Origin: Bryobacterales bacterium
GTDB lineage: Bacteria > Acidobacteriota > Terriglobia > Bryobacterales > Bryobacteraceae
Direction: 5' to 3'
DNA: 64,000 nucleotides
Assembly: GCA_020846745.1 (NCBI GenBank)
Contig: JADLDI010000153.1
Span: 1 to 64,000 of the forward strand
Shown here piece by piece: positions 15,372-23,756 of this stretch. The first letter of the stretch is position 1, and every line of letters starts with the position of its first letter. The position numbers were made by a program, and so were the translations under genes. The notes below the pieces were generated by a model, which had not been told where the DNA came from, made no database searches, and saw only the letters and a program-made list of their open reading frames with translations.

Positions 15372-17683
15372 TGCGCCCTCCTCATCTCGAATGGCACGCT
15401 GTTCACAACCGCTTCGATCAGGGCCGAGAATTTGTAGTCCCGTGCCGCAGACTGCCGCACGATCTTACGCACAGCCGGCGCATCCGTATACTCTACTCCT
15501 CGGCCCAGCCCGTAGGTAAGTAACTTCTCGGCGATTGTGTTTACGAATAACTCCGGCCGCGCGAGCAGCGCCTTCTGCAATCCTTCCACACCTTCGAACT
15601 TACTGCCGTCCGGCAGGCCACCCGCGGCATCGATGTTCACGCCGTCTTCAGCTTCGCGCCAGCGGCCTACGGCATCGTAGTTTTCGAGCGCAAAACCAGG
15701 CGGGTCCATCAACGCATGACAGCCTGCGCAAGCAGGGTTGGCGCGGTGCTGCGCCAAACGTTCGCGCATCGTACGCGCCTTCGATCCAGTCCCATTTTCC
15801 TTGAGGGCCGGAACGTTGCCCGGCGGCGGAGGCGGCGGCACACCCAGAAGGTTGTCCATGATCCACTTGCCGCGGATTACGGGCGATGTCCGGGTGGCGT
15901 AGGAAGTTACCATCAGAATGCTGCCCTGCCGCAGCAGCCCGCCGCGGCCAAGCACGTTTTCGATTTTGCGGAACCGGCTCCCGTAGACATTCGGGATGCC
16001 GTAGTGCCTGGCGAGGCGGCCGTTCACATAGGTGTAATTGGCTTTAAGCAAGTCGAGCACGCTGCGGTCTTCGTGAACGATACTTTCAAACAGTAACTCG
16101 GTCTCGGTCCGGAACGACTGGCGCAAGTTATCGTCGAAGTCGGGAAAGGCGCGCATATCGGGAGTGATCGATTCGAGGTTCCGCAGTTGCAGCCACTGGC
16201 CGGCGAAGTTCGTGATGAGCGAACGCGACCGTTCGTCGCGCAGCATCCGTGCGACCTGCCGTTCCAAGACGCCGGGCGCGCGCAGTTTACCTTGAATCGC
16301 GAGGTCCAATAATTCGTCGTCGGGAATGCTGCTCCATAAAAAGAACGAAAGCCTTGAGGCGAGTTCCAAATCTGAGATCCGGTAAGCGGCGCCCGGCGAG
16401 GCGCCTGCCGGATCCTGCTCCACGCGGAAGATAAATTCGGGGCTCACCAGAACCGCACGCACGGCCATTTCGATGCCGTTGTCGAAGCTGTAATCCTTTT
16501 TGCCTTCACGATAGAACCGCATCGACGCCTTGAGATCTTCACTGGCGACGGGTCTGCGATAGGCGCGCTTCATCAGCGCGGTCAGGACTTTTTCCGCACA
16601 GGCGTCCTCATCGGCCGTACCCGCCGGGCGGCAGACGAACAGGCGCCGCCTGCTGGGTGTATCGCTGGTGTGCCGCTCGCCATAGGGGCCGTTGATCGAC
16701 ACCGAATAGACGGCGGGAGTGATGCGCGGGTGCCGGTCCATATTAAAGTGCGCCTGATAGGGCTGACGCTCGGTTTCGAGCAGCACGGACGGCTTCTTCG
16801 GAAACGCGGCGGCCACCAGGTGGGGACCCGCCTTCATGGTGATTCGCGCGTTGATGTGTTTGTCGGCTTGGGAATGGTCCTGCCCCGTGGGCGGTTGAGT
16901 TACTTTGAACAGACCGACACGCTCGCCGTCGACGGCTATTTCGACATCGTGGGTCCCAACCAGCCCTTCTATGTGCTCGTTGCGGTCGCGCGCCAAACGC
17001 ACCTGGATCTCGTATTCCGCGTCGACCGGGAAGTTGTACCGGAGCACCTTGCCGCCACGCGTGCCAAGCGGCAGGCCCGCGAAATGCTCTTCCTGCGTCA
17101 GGTCCGGCGGCAGATTGACCATGTCGCCGCCCGGCTGCCGGCTCGCGTGTCCGACGGCAAGACGCGCGATTTTCTGTGCGGCAGTTAAGTACCGCTCGAG
17201 CAGGGTCGGCGAGAGGTTGCCGACGGTAATGTTATCGAACCCGTGGCTCGACTCGTCGGCAGGCAGAATGGACGAAACATCGGCATCCACGGCCAGTAAA
17301 TCGCGCACCGCGTTCCGGTACTCGGTGCGATTGAGGCGGCGAAACGTGTCTGTCCGCCCCGGATTGGCATGTCCCGTCTGCCAAGTATCGAGCTTTACTT
17401 CCAGATCGGCGACCAAGGTCTGATAAGTCTTCTCGTCCGGTCGAGGTAAACCGGCCGGGGGCATGTAGCGCGGCCGCAGTTTGCGAACCACCTTCTCCCA
17501 AGCCGCAGCCTGCGGGCCGACGTTGCCGGCATCCATCGCCTCCAGCGAAAAACCACCAATTTTCGACTTCGAATTGTGGCATCCGTTACAGTACCGCTTC
17601 AGCGTGAGGTTATGGTCTGCCGGCGAAGCCAGCGCGGCCCAGGAAAACGCTGAAATAAGAGGTAGGGTGAATGCTCGCCGCAT
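15368..17683 (-). CDS. DUF1592-type planctomycete cytochrome-like protein
   Basis: A 771-residue secreted protein with signal peptide (MRRAFTLPLISAFSWAALA). A haem c-type motif CNGCH lies near residue 33 in the N-terminal cytochrome-like part, and a second CAGCH near residue 660 in the C-terminal part. Between them come the DUF1587 (NRTEYRNAVRDLLAVD), an internal beta-sandwich with sugar-binding look (about 200-310), DUF1592 (SRLSFFLWSSIPDDELLDLA) and DUF1588/DUF1585 parts (GRGGLLRQGSILMVTSYATR; ending in LIEAVVNSVPF). Two CxxCH sites imply covalent haem. First gene of the three-gene operon. A role in periplasmic electron transfer or polymer breakdown has been proposed for the family, not shown. 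Confidence 0.92.
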   Translation of the reverse strand: MRRAFTLPLISAFSWAALASPADHNLTLKRYCNGCHNSKSKIGGFSLEAMDAGNVGPQAAAWEKVVRKLRPRYMPPAGLPRPDEKTYQTLVADLEVKLDTWQTGHANPGRTDTFRRLNRTEYRNAVRDLLAVDADVSSILPADESSHGFDNITVGNLSPTLLERYLTAAQKIARLAVGHASRQPGGDMVNLPPDLTQEEHFAGLPLGTRGGKVLRYNFPVDAEYEIQVRLARDRNEHIEGLVGTHDVEIAVDGERVGLFKVTQPPTGQDHSQADKHINARITMKAGPHLVAAAFPKKPSVLLETERQPYQAHFNMDRHPRITPAVYSVSINGPYGERHTSDTPSRRRLFVCRPAGTADEDACAEKVLTALMKRAYRRPVASEDLKASMRFYREGKKDYSFDNGIEMAVRAVLVSPEFIFRVEQDPAGASPGAAYRISDLELASRLSFFLWSSIPDDELLDLAIQGKLRAPGVLERQVARMLRDERSRSLITNFAGQWLQLRNLESITPDMRAFPDFDDNLRQSFRTETELLFESIVHEDRSVLDLLKANYTYVNGRLARHYGIPNVYGSRFRKIENVLGRGGLLRQGSILMVTSYATRTSPVIRGKWIMDNLLGVPPPPPPGNVPALKENGTGSKARTMRERLAQHRANPACAGCHALMDPPGFALENYDAVGRWREAEDGVNIDAAGGLPDGSKFEGVEGLQKALLARPELFVNTIAEKLLTYGLGRGVEYTDAPAVRKIVRQSAARDYKFSALIEAVVNSVPFEMRRAQ

Positions 17684-17870
17684 CGGTTAGCTCTAGGGTT
17701 TGGCTATCGTTCAGCCAGGCAGTGACCCAATTTTATCACCCGAGGCTTTCTCCAACATCTAAAAGGTCCGGCAGAGGCGGAATACCTCTGAGTAATCCCG
17801 ATCTTTCGCTTCGTCCTAGTACGTCTGTAGCAGTCAAGCACGTGGGTGATTAGCTACACTCAAGCGACTT

Positions 17871-18815
17871 ATGACTGAGACCATTGACGGACCTCGCATA
17901 CGGTGGGGGCTTATCGGAGCGGGCCACATCGGAAACGCCTACCTTGAGGCCGCTGGATTGTTCCCGAAACACGAGTTCGTCTGGTGTGCCGATCCAGCTA
18001 TTCCTGGATCCGGCAGTTATGAGCAGGCATTGGAGCAATCGGAAATCGATGCGGCACTGATTTGCGCTCCTCCCAAGCTCCACTATCTGATTTGTGCCGA
18101 CCTGCTGGCGCGAGGAATCCCAACGCTTTGCGAAAAGCCGATCGCGTTATCCGCCGAACGGGCCCGGAATCTCGCGATCTGGTCAAAGTCCACCGGGACG
18201 CCGTTCTCACAATCGGCGAAATTCCGTGCCGTACCGGAGGTGATGGAAGCGTACCGCCGGGTCCACAACCACGAGATCGGGGACTTGATTCACGTGGACG
18301 TCACATTCTCGGCATTCGTGAATATGTCGGAACGTTGGGCTTCGAACACCGAGGCCGTGGGCGGCGGCGTGTTGATGGACAATGGGTCTGATGCCGTGGA
18401 TCTGATTCGCTATATCGCCGGACCGATCACGGCGGTGCGTGGGGAACCCGGCGCCGCAATACAGTACTTGCCGGTGGAAGATTCCGCGCGGCTGGAAGTG
18501 CAAACAGATTCCGGAGTTCGCGGCTGCGTATGGGTGTCGTGGAGCCACAGTTCCGATCGTGCGGACTATCTGCGCATCACCGGCACAGCGGGGACGATCG
18601 AAGTCGGCTGGAAAGGTTCCTATATTACGACGGAAGCGGGCACCGAAACCTTCGGTAATCCCTACGACAAGCTGTACTCGCTTGGTCTGCAGTTAGAACG
18701 CTTCGCATCCGGCCAACCGCTGGTCGACGCCGAAGAAGCCGCTGCGACGGTGGCGGTGATCGAGGCCGGGTACCGGTCGTTCCAGAGCCGTAACTGGGAA
18801 ACAGTGAAGCAATGA
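17871..18815 (+). CDS. Gfo/Idh/MocA-family oxidoreductase
   Basis: A 314-residue NAD(P)-dependent oxidoreductase. The Rossmann fold begins IRWGLIGAGHIGNAYLEAA, the family lysine motif is CEKPIAL (about residue 90), and the C-terminal alpha/beta domain has GGGVLMDNGSDAVDLIRYI. Members act on sugars, inositol or related substrates; no specificity can be read here. No signal peptide, so cytoplasmic. No Shine-Dalgarno sequence is visible; TACACT at 17855-17860 ends ten bases before the ATG and could be the -10 of a nearly leaderless transcript. It stands alone, convergent with the beta-helix gene 63 bases downstream. Confidence 0.9.
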   Translation: MTETIDGPRIRWGLIGAGHIGNAYLEAAGLFPKHEFVWCADPAIPGSGSYEQALEQSEIDAALICAPPKLHYLICADLLARGIPTLCEKPIALSAERARNLAIWSKSTGTPFSQSAKFRAVPEVMEAYRRVHNHEIGDLIHVDVTFSAFVNMSERWASNTEAVGGGVLMDNGSDAVDLIRYIAGPITAVRGEPGAAIQYLPVEDSARLEVQTDSGVRGCVWVSWSHSSDRADYLRITGTAGTIEVGWKGSYITTEAGTETFGNPYDKLYSLGLQLERFASGQPLVDAEEAAATVAVIEAGYRSFQSRNWETVKQ

Positions 18816-18878
18816 CTTACGTTATTCCACCGCGACGATCGGATAGGGCATGCAGAATGCAACTTATTGTTTGAGATC

Positions 18879-21800
18879 TTACTGTTGAATGGCAATAGCA
18901 AGGCTAGACGAGGATGGTATTCCGTTTACCGCAGCCGTCAGATGGTGATTTCCACTGGCGAGCGTCGACGGAATCTGCACCGCGATCTGGTAGACGCCGG
19001 CTAATCCCGGCGCAAGCAGCGCACCTACTACGGTTACCGGCTTCCCCGCCAAGACGATGCTACTGCCCTTAAGCGAGTGAACCGTTCGGGGGACCACGCG
19101 CCCATCCGGAGCGGCAGGTATTGTCGCTCCGAATCCCGTTCCCCACAAAATTAAGGTATCCCCCGGCCTCGCCGCCGTGGTTTTCGCCGCGAAAGTGCCA
19201 TCCCGAACAGCCAGGGAGTAATCGAGCCGTGTGGCAACCGGTTGCGCGCCCGGCCATGCGAACAGAGCAGGCGAGACCGCTTCCGACGTTACTGGAAAAG
19301 GCGTGCTCGCCATTCCGGCAGCTGTGAGGACAACGTCAACAGCGCCTGTTTGGATCCCTGGCGCTAACACGTTCACCTGTCCCGGTGTCACGGCCGCGAT
19401 ATATGCGGGTCTTCCGCCGATCGACACCGACACACCGTTCAGTTCCGTCGGCAACGCGCCGTCCACGATACTCCGGCTCCAATCGGCAAAGGTGCCCTCG
19501 GGCGCGAAGTTCTGGCCGAAGATGGAAACGTAGGCGCCCGGCGCGACACCCTTCGCCCCGCTGGCCGAGTTCGAAACGGAGCAGATCACGGGTTGGCCGT
19601 CCGGCACAGGAACGGTCATCACCGTGGCATTGAACGTTGTGCCCGCATAAGAATCCGCGCCGTCGGCAGCTACGGCGAAATCGATAGCATCGCCGGCGGT
19701 CAACTTCACGGGAACGACATAATCCACACCGGTACTATCCGCGGGGGCCAGATAATGCTCGTAGATCAGCTTGTGATTCTGATAGATCCGCGTGAACACG
19801 CCGCCGGCCTCCGCGTTCGGGGTGGCGCGCGCAATATGGCCCCGGATTTCGCCCGCGCCCGACACCGTGCTCATCCACCGCCGGACCGCCCACTCGTCCG
19901 CCCCGTGATTGATTCCGTTCGGATGCGCACCACCGGCATGTACGGAGGTGAACGGCGGACTGCTTAGCTGGTGCTTCCATTGTTGTGTTTGCGGGTTGAA
20001 CAGCGGTAACTCGACAAACTGATTCACACGCCCGGCGGGAAAGTAGCCGTACCTCCACCCGCCCTGCCATTGCGCTCCTGAAAAATCGGCCTTTGAATCG
20101 GCTACGATTGCGCGATACGCAATCCCCTGTACCGGCCCGGCGCGGCGCGTGGCGACGAGGAAGTTGTGATTCCGCCCCATGCGCGCCGTCCGATTCTCCT
20201 CAAATCGAACAGTCTCGGAAGCGACCACAAATACGGCCACGCCCGCCGGAATAGTTATGCCATCGGCATACGTCACCGGCGCGGCTGCCGCTTGCAACTC
20301 TTGAAACGTGTTTCCGGCGACTGTAACTGCAGCCGCCGAACTAATATAGATTGCCGTAACATCGAAATTGCGGAAGGTGTTTTCTGCAATGAGAATGCCG
20401 CGGAAATTCGCCGGCTTCGTAACTTTGTCTTCCGGCGCAACGACCAGCGCACCGAGCGGCGCACCCCAGTAACCCACATTCGCGATCGTGTTCCCTTTGA
20501 TGGCAAGGTTTGTGCTGTAACCGGCTTCTCCCCAGAAAAACTCCGGACCTACACGAACGCCAATCATCGTGCTGCCGTCGATTACGTTGTTCTCGACCGT
20601 GCCGTCGTCCGCTTTCAGATTGATACCCCGCGCACGGTGGTTGCGAATCGTGTTGTTCCGCAGCACAAACCCCGCCCCGCTCCGCGATGGATTGCTCGCC
20701 AGCGAATCGAACCCGGCGCTTACTTCGCGGTCAAGCACCACGCGATAGTAAGGACCCGCGGTGTAATTTTCAATCGTCTGCCGCGCCGTCTGGCGCGTGT
20801 TCCGGTAGTTTGGCAGCGGCGTGACACTTACCACCGCCGCCGAGCCCACGATGTTGTCGTCCGCCGCCGTGACGACCATCGTGTCTCCTGCCGCGAAATG
20901 CGCCGGTCCGCCATGCAACGCCGTATCGCTGACTACCAGCGTGTTACCGGACGCCTCAATGACCCAGGAGTAATAGCCGTGGACGGCGATGCCGTCGTCC
21001 GCCATTCCTTCGAACACCGAGTTCTCGACCACCGGCCCCTTCTTCGCCAGCAGACTATGAAAACCGTCCGCGTTCGTCGAAATCAGCGGGTCTGTCGCGG
21101 CGCCTACGGGACGCGGACCCCGCCGCACAGTAATGCCGCTATAGCGGTTCGGCGCCGATTCGCCACCGCGCGATTCGAGGATCGCGAAGATGGGTGAATT
21201 GAAGATCGTGAGATCGCGCAGTTCCATCCCCGACGATGATTCCACCCGGAACATGTGGTCGCCTGTCCCGCCGCGGAACGCCACCAAATCACCGGCCGCC
21301 ACGCTATCTCCAAATCCGGCATGAATCCGGAACGTGTCCGCGCTCAGCCGCTCGGTCCGTAACCCCGATATATCGCCCTGGGCCGTCCGCTTCCATAGCC
21401 GCGTAGCCCGGTCGAACAGGTGGCCGAACAGACGCGGCGAGAAATACTTCGGATCGTCCAGATTCGCCGGGTACCCCGCTTCGATCTGCACATCGAGATA
21501 CGACCGGTCTGCCGCCACCGCCCGAATTACGCCCTGCGTAAACGGGGCCGTGCCGTAATAGAGGGTCGCGCCGGAAAAGCTGACATTCTCGCAACTGGCG
21601 AAGTAGATACCCGTGGCGGTTACATCCAGGAAAACGAATGTCGCGCCGCGTGCGTCAATCGTAAAATCCCGCAGGCCGGTGAAGCGCAGGTGCGTACGAT
21701 TATCCCCGACCGGTATCCGGTACACGCCCGCCGGGATCGCCACCGATTTCTGCCCCGCCTGGTAAGCCTTCAGGATTTCCTGTTGCAGCAATTCAGGACG

Positions 21801-21908
21801 ATCCGGCGAAATCGCCGTCTGCCCAAGCGCCATAGCAGGCGCCCAGCACGCCAGCCACATACCAGTTGCGACGCACGTCCAGCTTTTGGTGCGGTCCTTT
21901 CCGTTCAA
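18879..21908 (-). CDS. Secreted right-handed beta-helix protein with Solibacter-type C-terminal domain
   Basis: A 1009-residue exported protein. The N-terminus (MNGKDRTKSWTCVATG, then a hydrophobic stretch ending MALGQ) fits a signal peptide if the TTG at 21908 is the start; ATG 17 codons on would lose the basic region. Residues about 70-600 form a parallel beta-helix with repeated NNTIRNHRARGINLK-like rungs and the motif MADDGIAVHG, which recalls GH110-type galactosidases (weak). A small beta domain follows (DEWAVRRWMSTVSGAGEIRG). The last about 235 residues hold SGAKGVAPGAYVSIFGQNF and other traits of the TIGR03437 C-terminal domain. Likely extracellular polysaccharide binding or lysis. Start codon uncertain. 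Confidence 0.85.
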   Translation of the reverse strand: MNGKDRTKSWTCVATGMWLACWAPAMALGQTAISPDRPELLQQEILKAYQAGQKSVAIPAGVYRIPVGDNRTHLRFTGLRDFTIDARGATFVFLDVTATGIYFASCENVSFSGATLYYGTAPFTQGVIRAVAADRSYLDVQIEAGYPANLDDPKYFSPRLFGHLFDRATRLWKRTAQGDISGLRTERLSADTFRIHAGFGDSVAAGDLVAFRGGTGDHMFRVESSSGMELRDLTIFNSPIFAILESRGGESAPNRYSGITVRRGPRPVGAATDPLISTNADGFHSLLAKKGPVVENSVFEGMADDGIAVHGYYSWVIEASGNTLVVSDTALHGGPAHFAAGDTMVVTAADDNIVGSAAVVSVTPLPNYRNTRQTARQTIENYTAGPYYRVVLDREVSAGFDSLASNPSRSGAGFVLRNNTIRNHRARGINLKADDGTVENNVIDGSTMIGVRVGPEFFWGEAGYSTNLAIKGNTIANVGYWGAPLGALVVAPEDKVTKPANFRGILIAENTFRNFDVTAIYISSAAAVTVAGNTFQELQAAAAPVTYADGITIPAGVAVFVVASETVRFEENRTARMGRNHNFLVATRRAGPVQGIAYRAIVADSKADFSGAQWQGGWRYGYFPAGRVNQFVELPLFNPQTQQWKHQLSSPPFTSVHAGGAHPNGINHGADEWAVRRWMSTVSGAGEIRGHIARATPNAEAGGVFTRIYQNHKLIYEHYLAPADSTGVDYVVPVKLTAGDAIDFAVAADGADSYAGTTFNATVMTVPVPDGQPVICSVSNSASGAKGVAPGAYVSIFGQNFAPEGTFADWSRSIVDGALPTELNGVSVSIGGRPAYIAAVTPGQVNVLAPGIQTGAVDVVLTAAGMASTPFPVTSEAVSPALFAWPGAQPVATRLDYSLAVRDGTFAAKTTAARPGDTLILWGTGFGATIPAAPDGRVVPRTVHSLKGSSIVLAGKPVTVVGALLAPGLAGVYQIAVQIPSTLASGNHHLTAAVNGIPSSSSLAIAIQQ

Positions 21909-21940
21909 GGCTCCCCCGATAAGTGTCTGGCGTCATCATA

Positions 21941-21961
21941 GCGGTTCTCCCCGCGAACCGC
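21941..21961 (-). repeat. Hairpin in the leader region of the beta-helix gene
   Basis: GCGGTTC (21941-21947) pairs perfectly with GAACCGC (21955-21961) around a seven-base loop. The end nearer the beta-helix gene is 33 bases before that gene's TTG start, so it may lie within its 5' leader. No T-tract follows in either direction. It might be an operator, a leader structure or chance. Confidence 0.4.
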
Positions 21962-22088
21962 CACCTCCGTTTGGGGGGATCGTTTATCCACCTATGGGAG
22001 TTTGTCGACCTTGGTTGTCTGGCGTGTCGTGTGGCGCGCCGCGAGCCGCCGCGCCTTGATTCTCGACGCGTTGGGGAAACCACCCACG

Positions 22089-22118
22089 TTGCGCCGATTT
22101 CTGGCGACATGTTAACCT
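22089..22118 (+). promoter_or_regulatory. Possible promoter of the ATP synthase operon
   Basis: TTGCGC (22089-22094) is followed after 18 bases by TAACCT (22113-22118), a TAnnnT -10. The predicted start near 22125 leaves a leader of about 52 bases. Both boxes are imperfect; this is the best match in the 268-base gap upstream of the operon. Confidence 0.3.
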
Positions 22119-22176
22119 AGACGCTTCAGCCATGGGGGCCGTCGTGTGCGGCCTTTGTCGGGTCTCATAACTCACA

Positions 22177-22626
22177 ATGGAATCTGTCCTAGCTCAGTTG
22201 GGTGCGCTCCTGCTGCGTGCGCTTCCAACGTTCTTCATCTTGCTTCTTCTCCATTTTTACCTGAAGGCGATGTTCTTCAAGCCGCTGGAGAAGGCGCTGG
22301 CCGAGCGCAAGGCGGCCACCGGCGGTACGCGCGATGCGGCGGACGCGGCCCTACGCGCGGCGGAGCTTAAGGCCAAAGAATATGAAGATAAGCTGAGGGA
22401 CGCACGGTCGCAGATTTTCCACGAACAGGAGCGGATGCGGAATCAGTGGCGAGACGATCAAAGTCAGGCACTTACGACCATTCGCGGTAAAGTGGACGCG
22501 CAGATTCGCGAGGCTCGGGAACGAATTGCCGCCGCACAGGAGACGGCGAAAGCGTCGCTCCGCACGGAAAGCGACGCCCTGGCCGAACAAATTGCGCAGA
22601 ACCTGCTGGCCGGGAGACTGAATTGA
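22177..22626 (+). CDS. ATP synthase Fo b'-type subunit
   Basis: A 149-residue protein with one N-terminal membrane helix (about 9-30, LLLRALPTFFILLLLHFYL) and a long charged coiled coil to the end, the build of the peripheral stalk. FFKPLEKALAERKAAT is the usual segment just after the membrane helix. A second, longer b-type protein follows at once, so this bacterium has a b/b' heterodimeric stalk, as in cyanobacteria and alphaproteobacteria. Which copy is called b or b' is conventional. No a or c subunit gene precedes it; this is the first gene of the operon. Confidence 0.9.
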   Translation: MESVLAQLGALLLRALPTFFILLLLHFYLKAMFFKPLEKALAERKAATGGTRDAADAALRAAELKAKEYEDKLRDARSQIFHEQERMRNQWRDDQSQALTTIRGKVDAQIREARERIAAAQETAKASLRTESDALAEQIAQNLLAGRLN

Positions 22627-23189
22627 GACGTTTCGCACTGATTCTGCTGCTCTGCGGTTTACCGCTCGTAGCCGAACAACATGGTGGCGGTGGTGAGCAT
22701 GCCCAACCGGCGGCTGTCTGGAAATGGACCAATTTCGGGATTCTGGCCGCACTGATCGTCTACGCCGTCGCGAAAAACGCACCGGGCTTTTTCCGCCGGC
22801 GTACCGCCGACATCCAGAAGTCGATCCTCGAAGCCAAGAAGATCCGCGAAGAAGCCGAAGCGCGCGCCGCCGCGATCGACAAGAAGCTGACGAACCTGTC
22901 AGCCGAGATCGATTCCATGCGGACCCAGGCTCGCCGCGAGATGGAAAACGAAGCCATCCGGATCAAGGACGAAACCAATCTCCTGGTTTCGCGGGTGGAG
23001 GATCACGCGAAGCAGGAAATCGAATCGCTCACCAAGCACGCGGAAAACGAGTTACAGGCCTACGCGGCGCAGTTGGCGATCGATGTCGCGCGCACCAAGA
23101 TTCAAAGCCGCATCAATCCCGAGTCGCAGGCTGTGCTGGTCGACCGCTTCCTGAACAACGTGTCGAAACAGCCGGAGCGTGTGAACTAA
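22623..23189 (+). CDS. atpF: ATP synthase Fo b subunit
   Basis: A 188-residue b-type stalk subunit. It starts with a hydrophobic segment that looks like a cleavable leader (RFALILLLCGLPLVA), then a His/Gly-rich linker, then the real membrane helix (WTNFGILAALIVYAVA) and a coiled coil with regular Glu/Arg heptads. The start is TTG, nested in the stop of the preceding gene (TTGA), as for hisS. The extra leader-like helix is a feature I recall from acidobacterial and deltaproteobacterial b subunits. It connects delta and F1 to the membrane. Confidence 0.9.
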   Translation: MRRFALILLLCGLPLVAEQHGGGGEHAQPAAVWKWTNFGILAALIVYAVAKNAPGFFRRRTADIQKSILEAKKIREEAEARAAAIDKKLTNLSAEIDSMRTQARREMENEAIRIKDETNLLVSRVEDHAKQEIESLTKHAENELQAYAAQLAIDVARTKIQSRINPESQAVLVDRFLNNVSKQPERVN

Positions 23190-23190
23190 C

Positions 23191-23739
23191 ATGTCGCTCG
23201 CGATTGCCAACCGTTACGCCCGCGCCCTGGCGGATGTCGTGCTCGACCCGAAATCCGGTGTTACGCCGGAAACCGTGCTGGGAGAGTTGCGCGCCGTGCG
23301 CCAGATGATGGTCGACTCGCCGGAACTCAAGAACGTTCTCCTCTCTCCCGCCGTCCCCAATCCTAAGAAGCGCGCCGTCATCAACCGCTTGGGGGATGAA
23401 GCCGGGTTTTCGAAACTGGTCAGAAACCTATTATTTGTGGTGATCGACAAGCGGCGCGTGGACCACATCCCCACCATCGTCGATGCCTTTGAAGTGGCCT
23501 TGGACGAGCGGATGGGGCGCGTGCGCGCCTATGTCGCCTCCGCCACTCCCTTGAATCCGGAACAGCAGGCCGCGATTGAGTCGCAGTTGGCCAAGCTGAC
23601 CGGTAAACAGGTTCGTTGTGAATTCCATGTGGAACCCGATTTGATCGGCGGAGTTACCGCACGCATCGGTTCCACCGTCTACGACGGTTCGGTGCGCGGC
23701 CAGTTAGAAGCCCTGCGCCACCGTTTGACTCCCGCGTGA
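23191..23739 (+). CDS. atpH: ATP synthase F1 delta subunit
   Basis: A 182-residue OSCP/delta subunit that joins the alpha-beta head to the b stalk. Family marks are AIANRYARALADVVLD at the N-terminus, a helical domain to about 105, and the C-terminal DLIGGVTARIGSTVYDGSVRGQLEAL. Begins one base after the b stop. Length normal. Confidence 0.94.
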   Translation: MSLAIANRYARALADVVLDPKSGVTPETVLGELRAVRQMMVDSPELKNVLLSPAVPNPKKRAVINRLGDEAGFSKLVRNLLFVVIDKRRVDHIPTIVDAFEVALDERMGRVRAYVASATPLNPEQQAAIESQLAKLTGKQVRCEFHVEPDLIGGVTARIGSTVYDGSVRGQLEALRHRLTPA

Positions 23740-23756
23740 TTTAAGGAACATTACTC

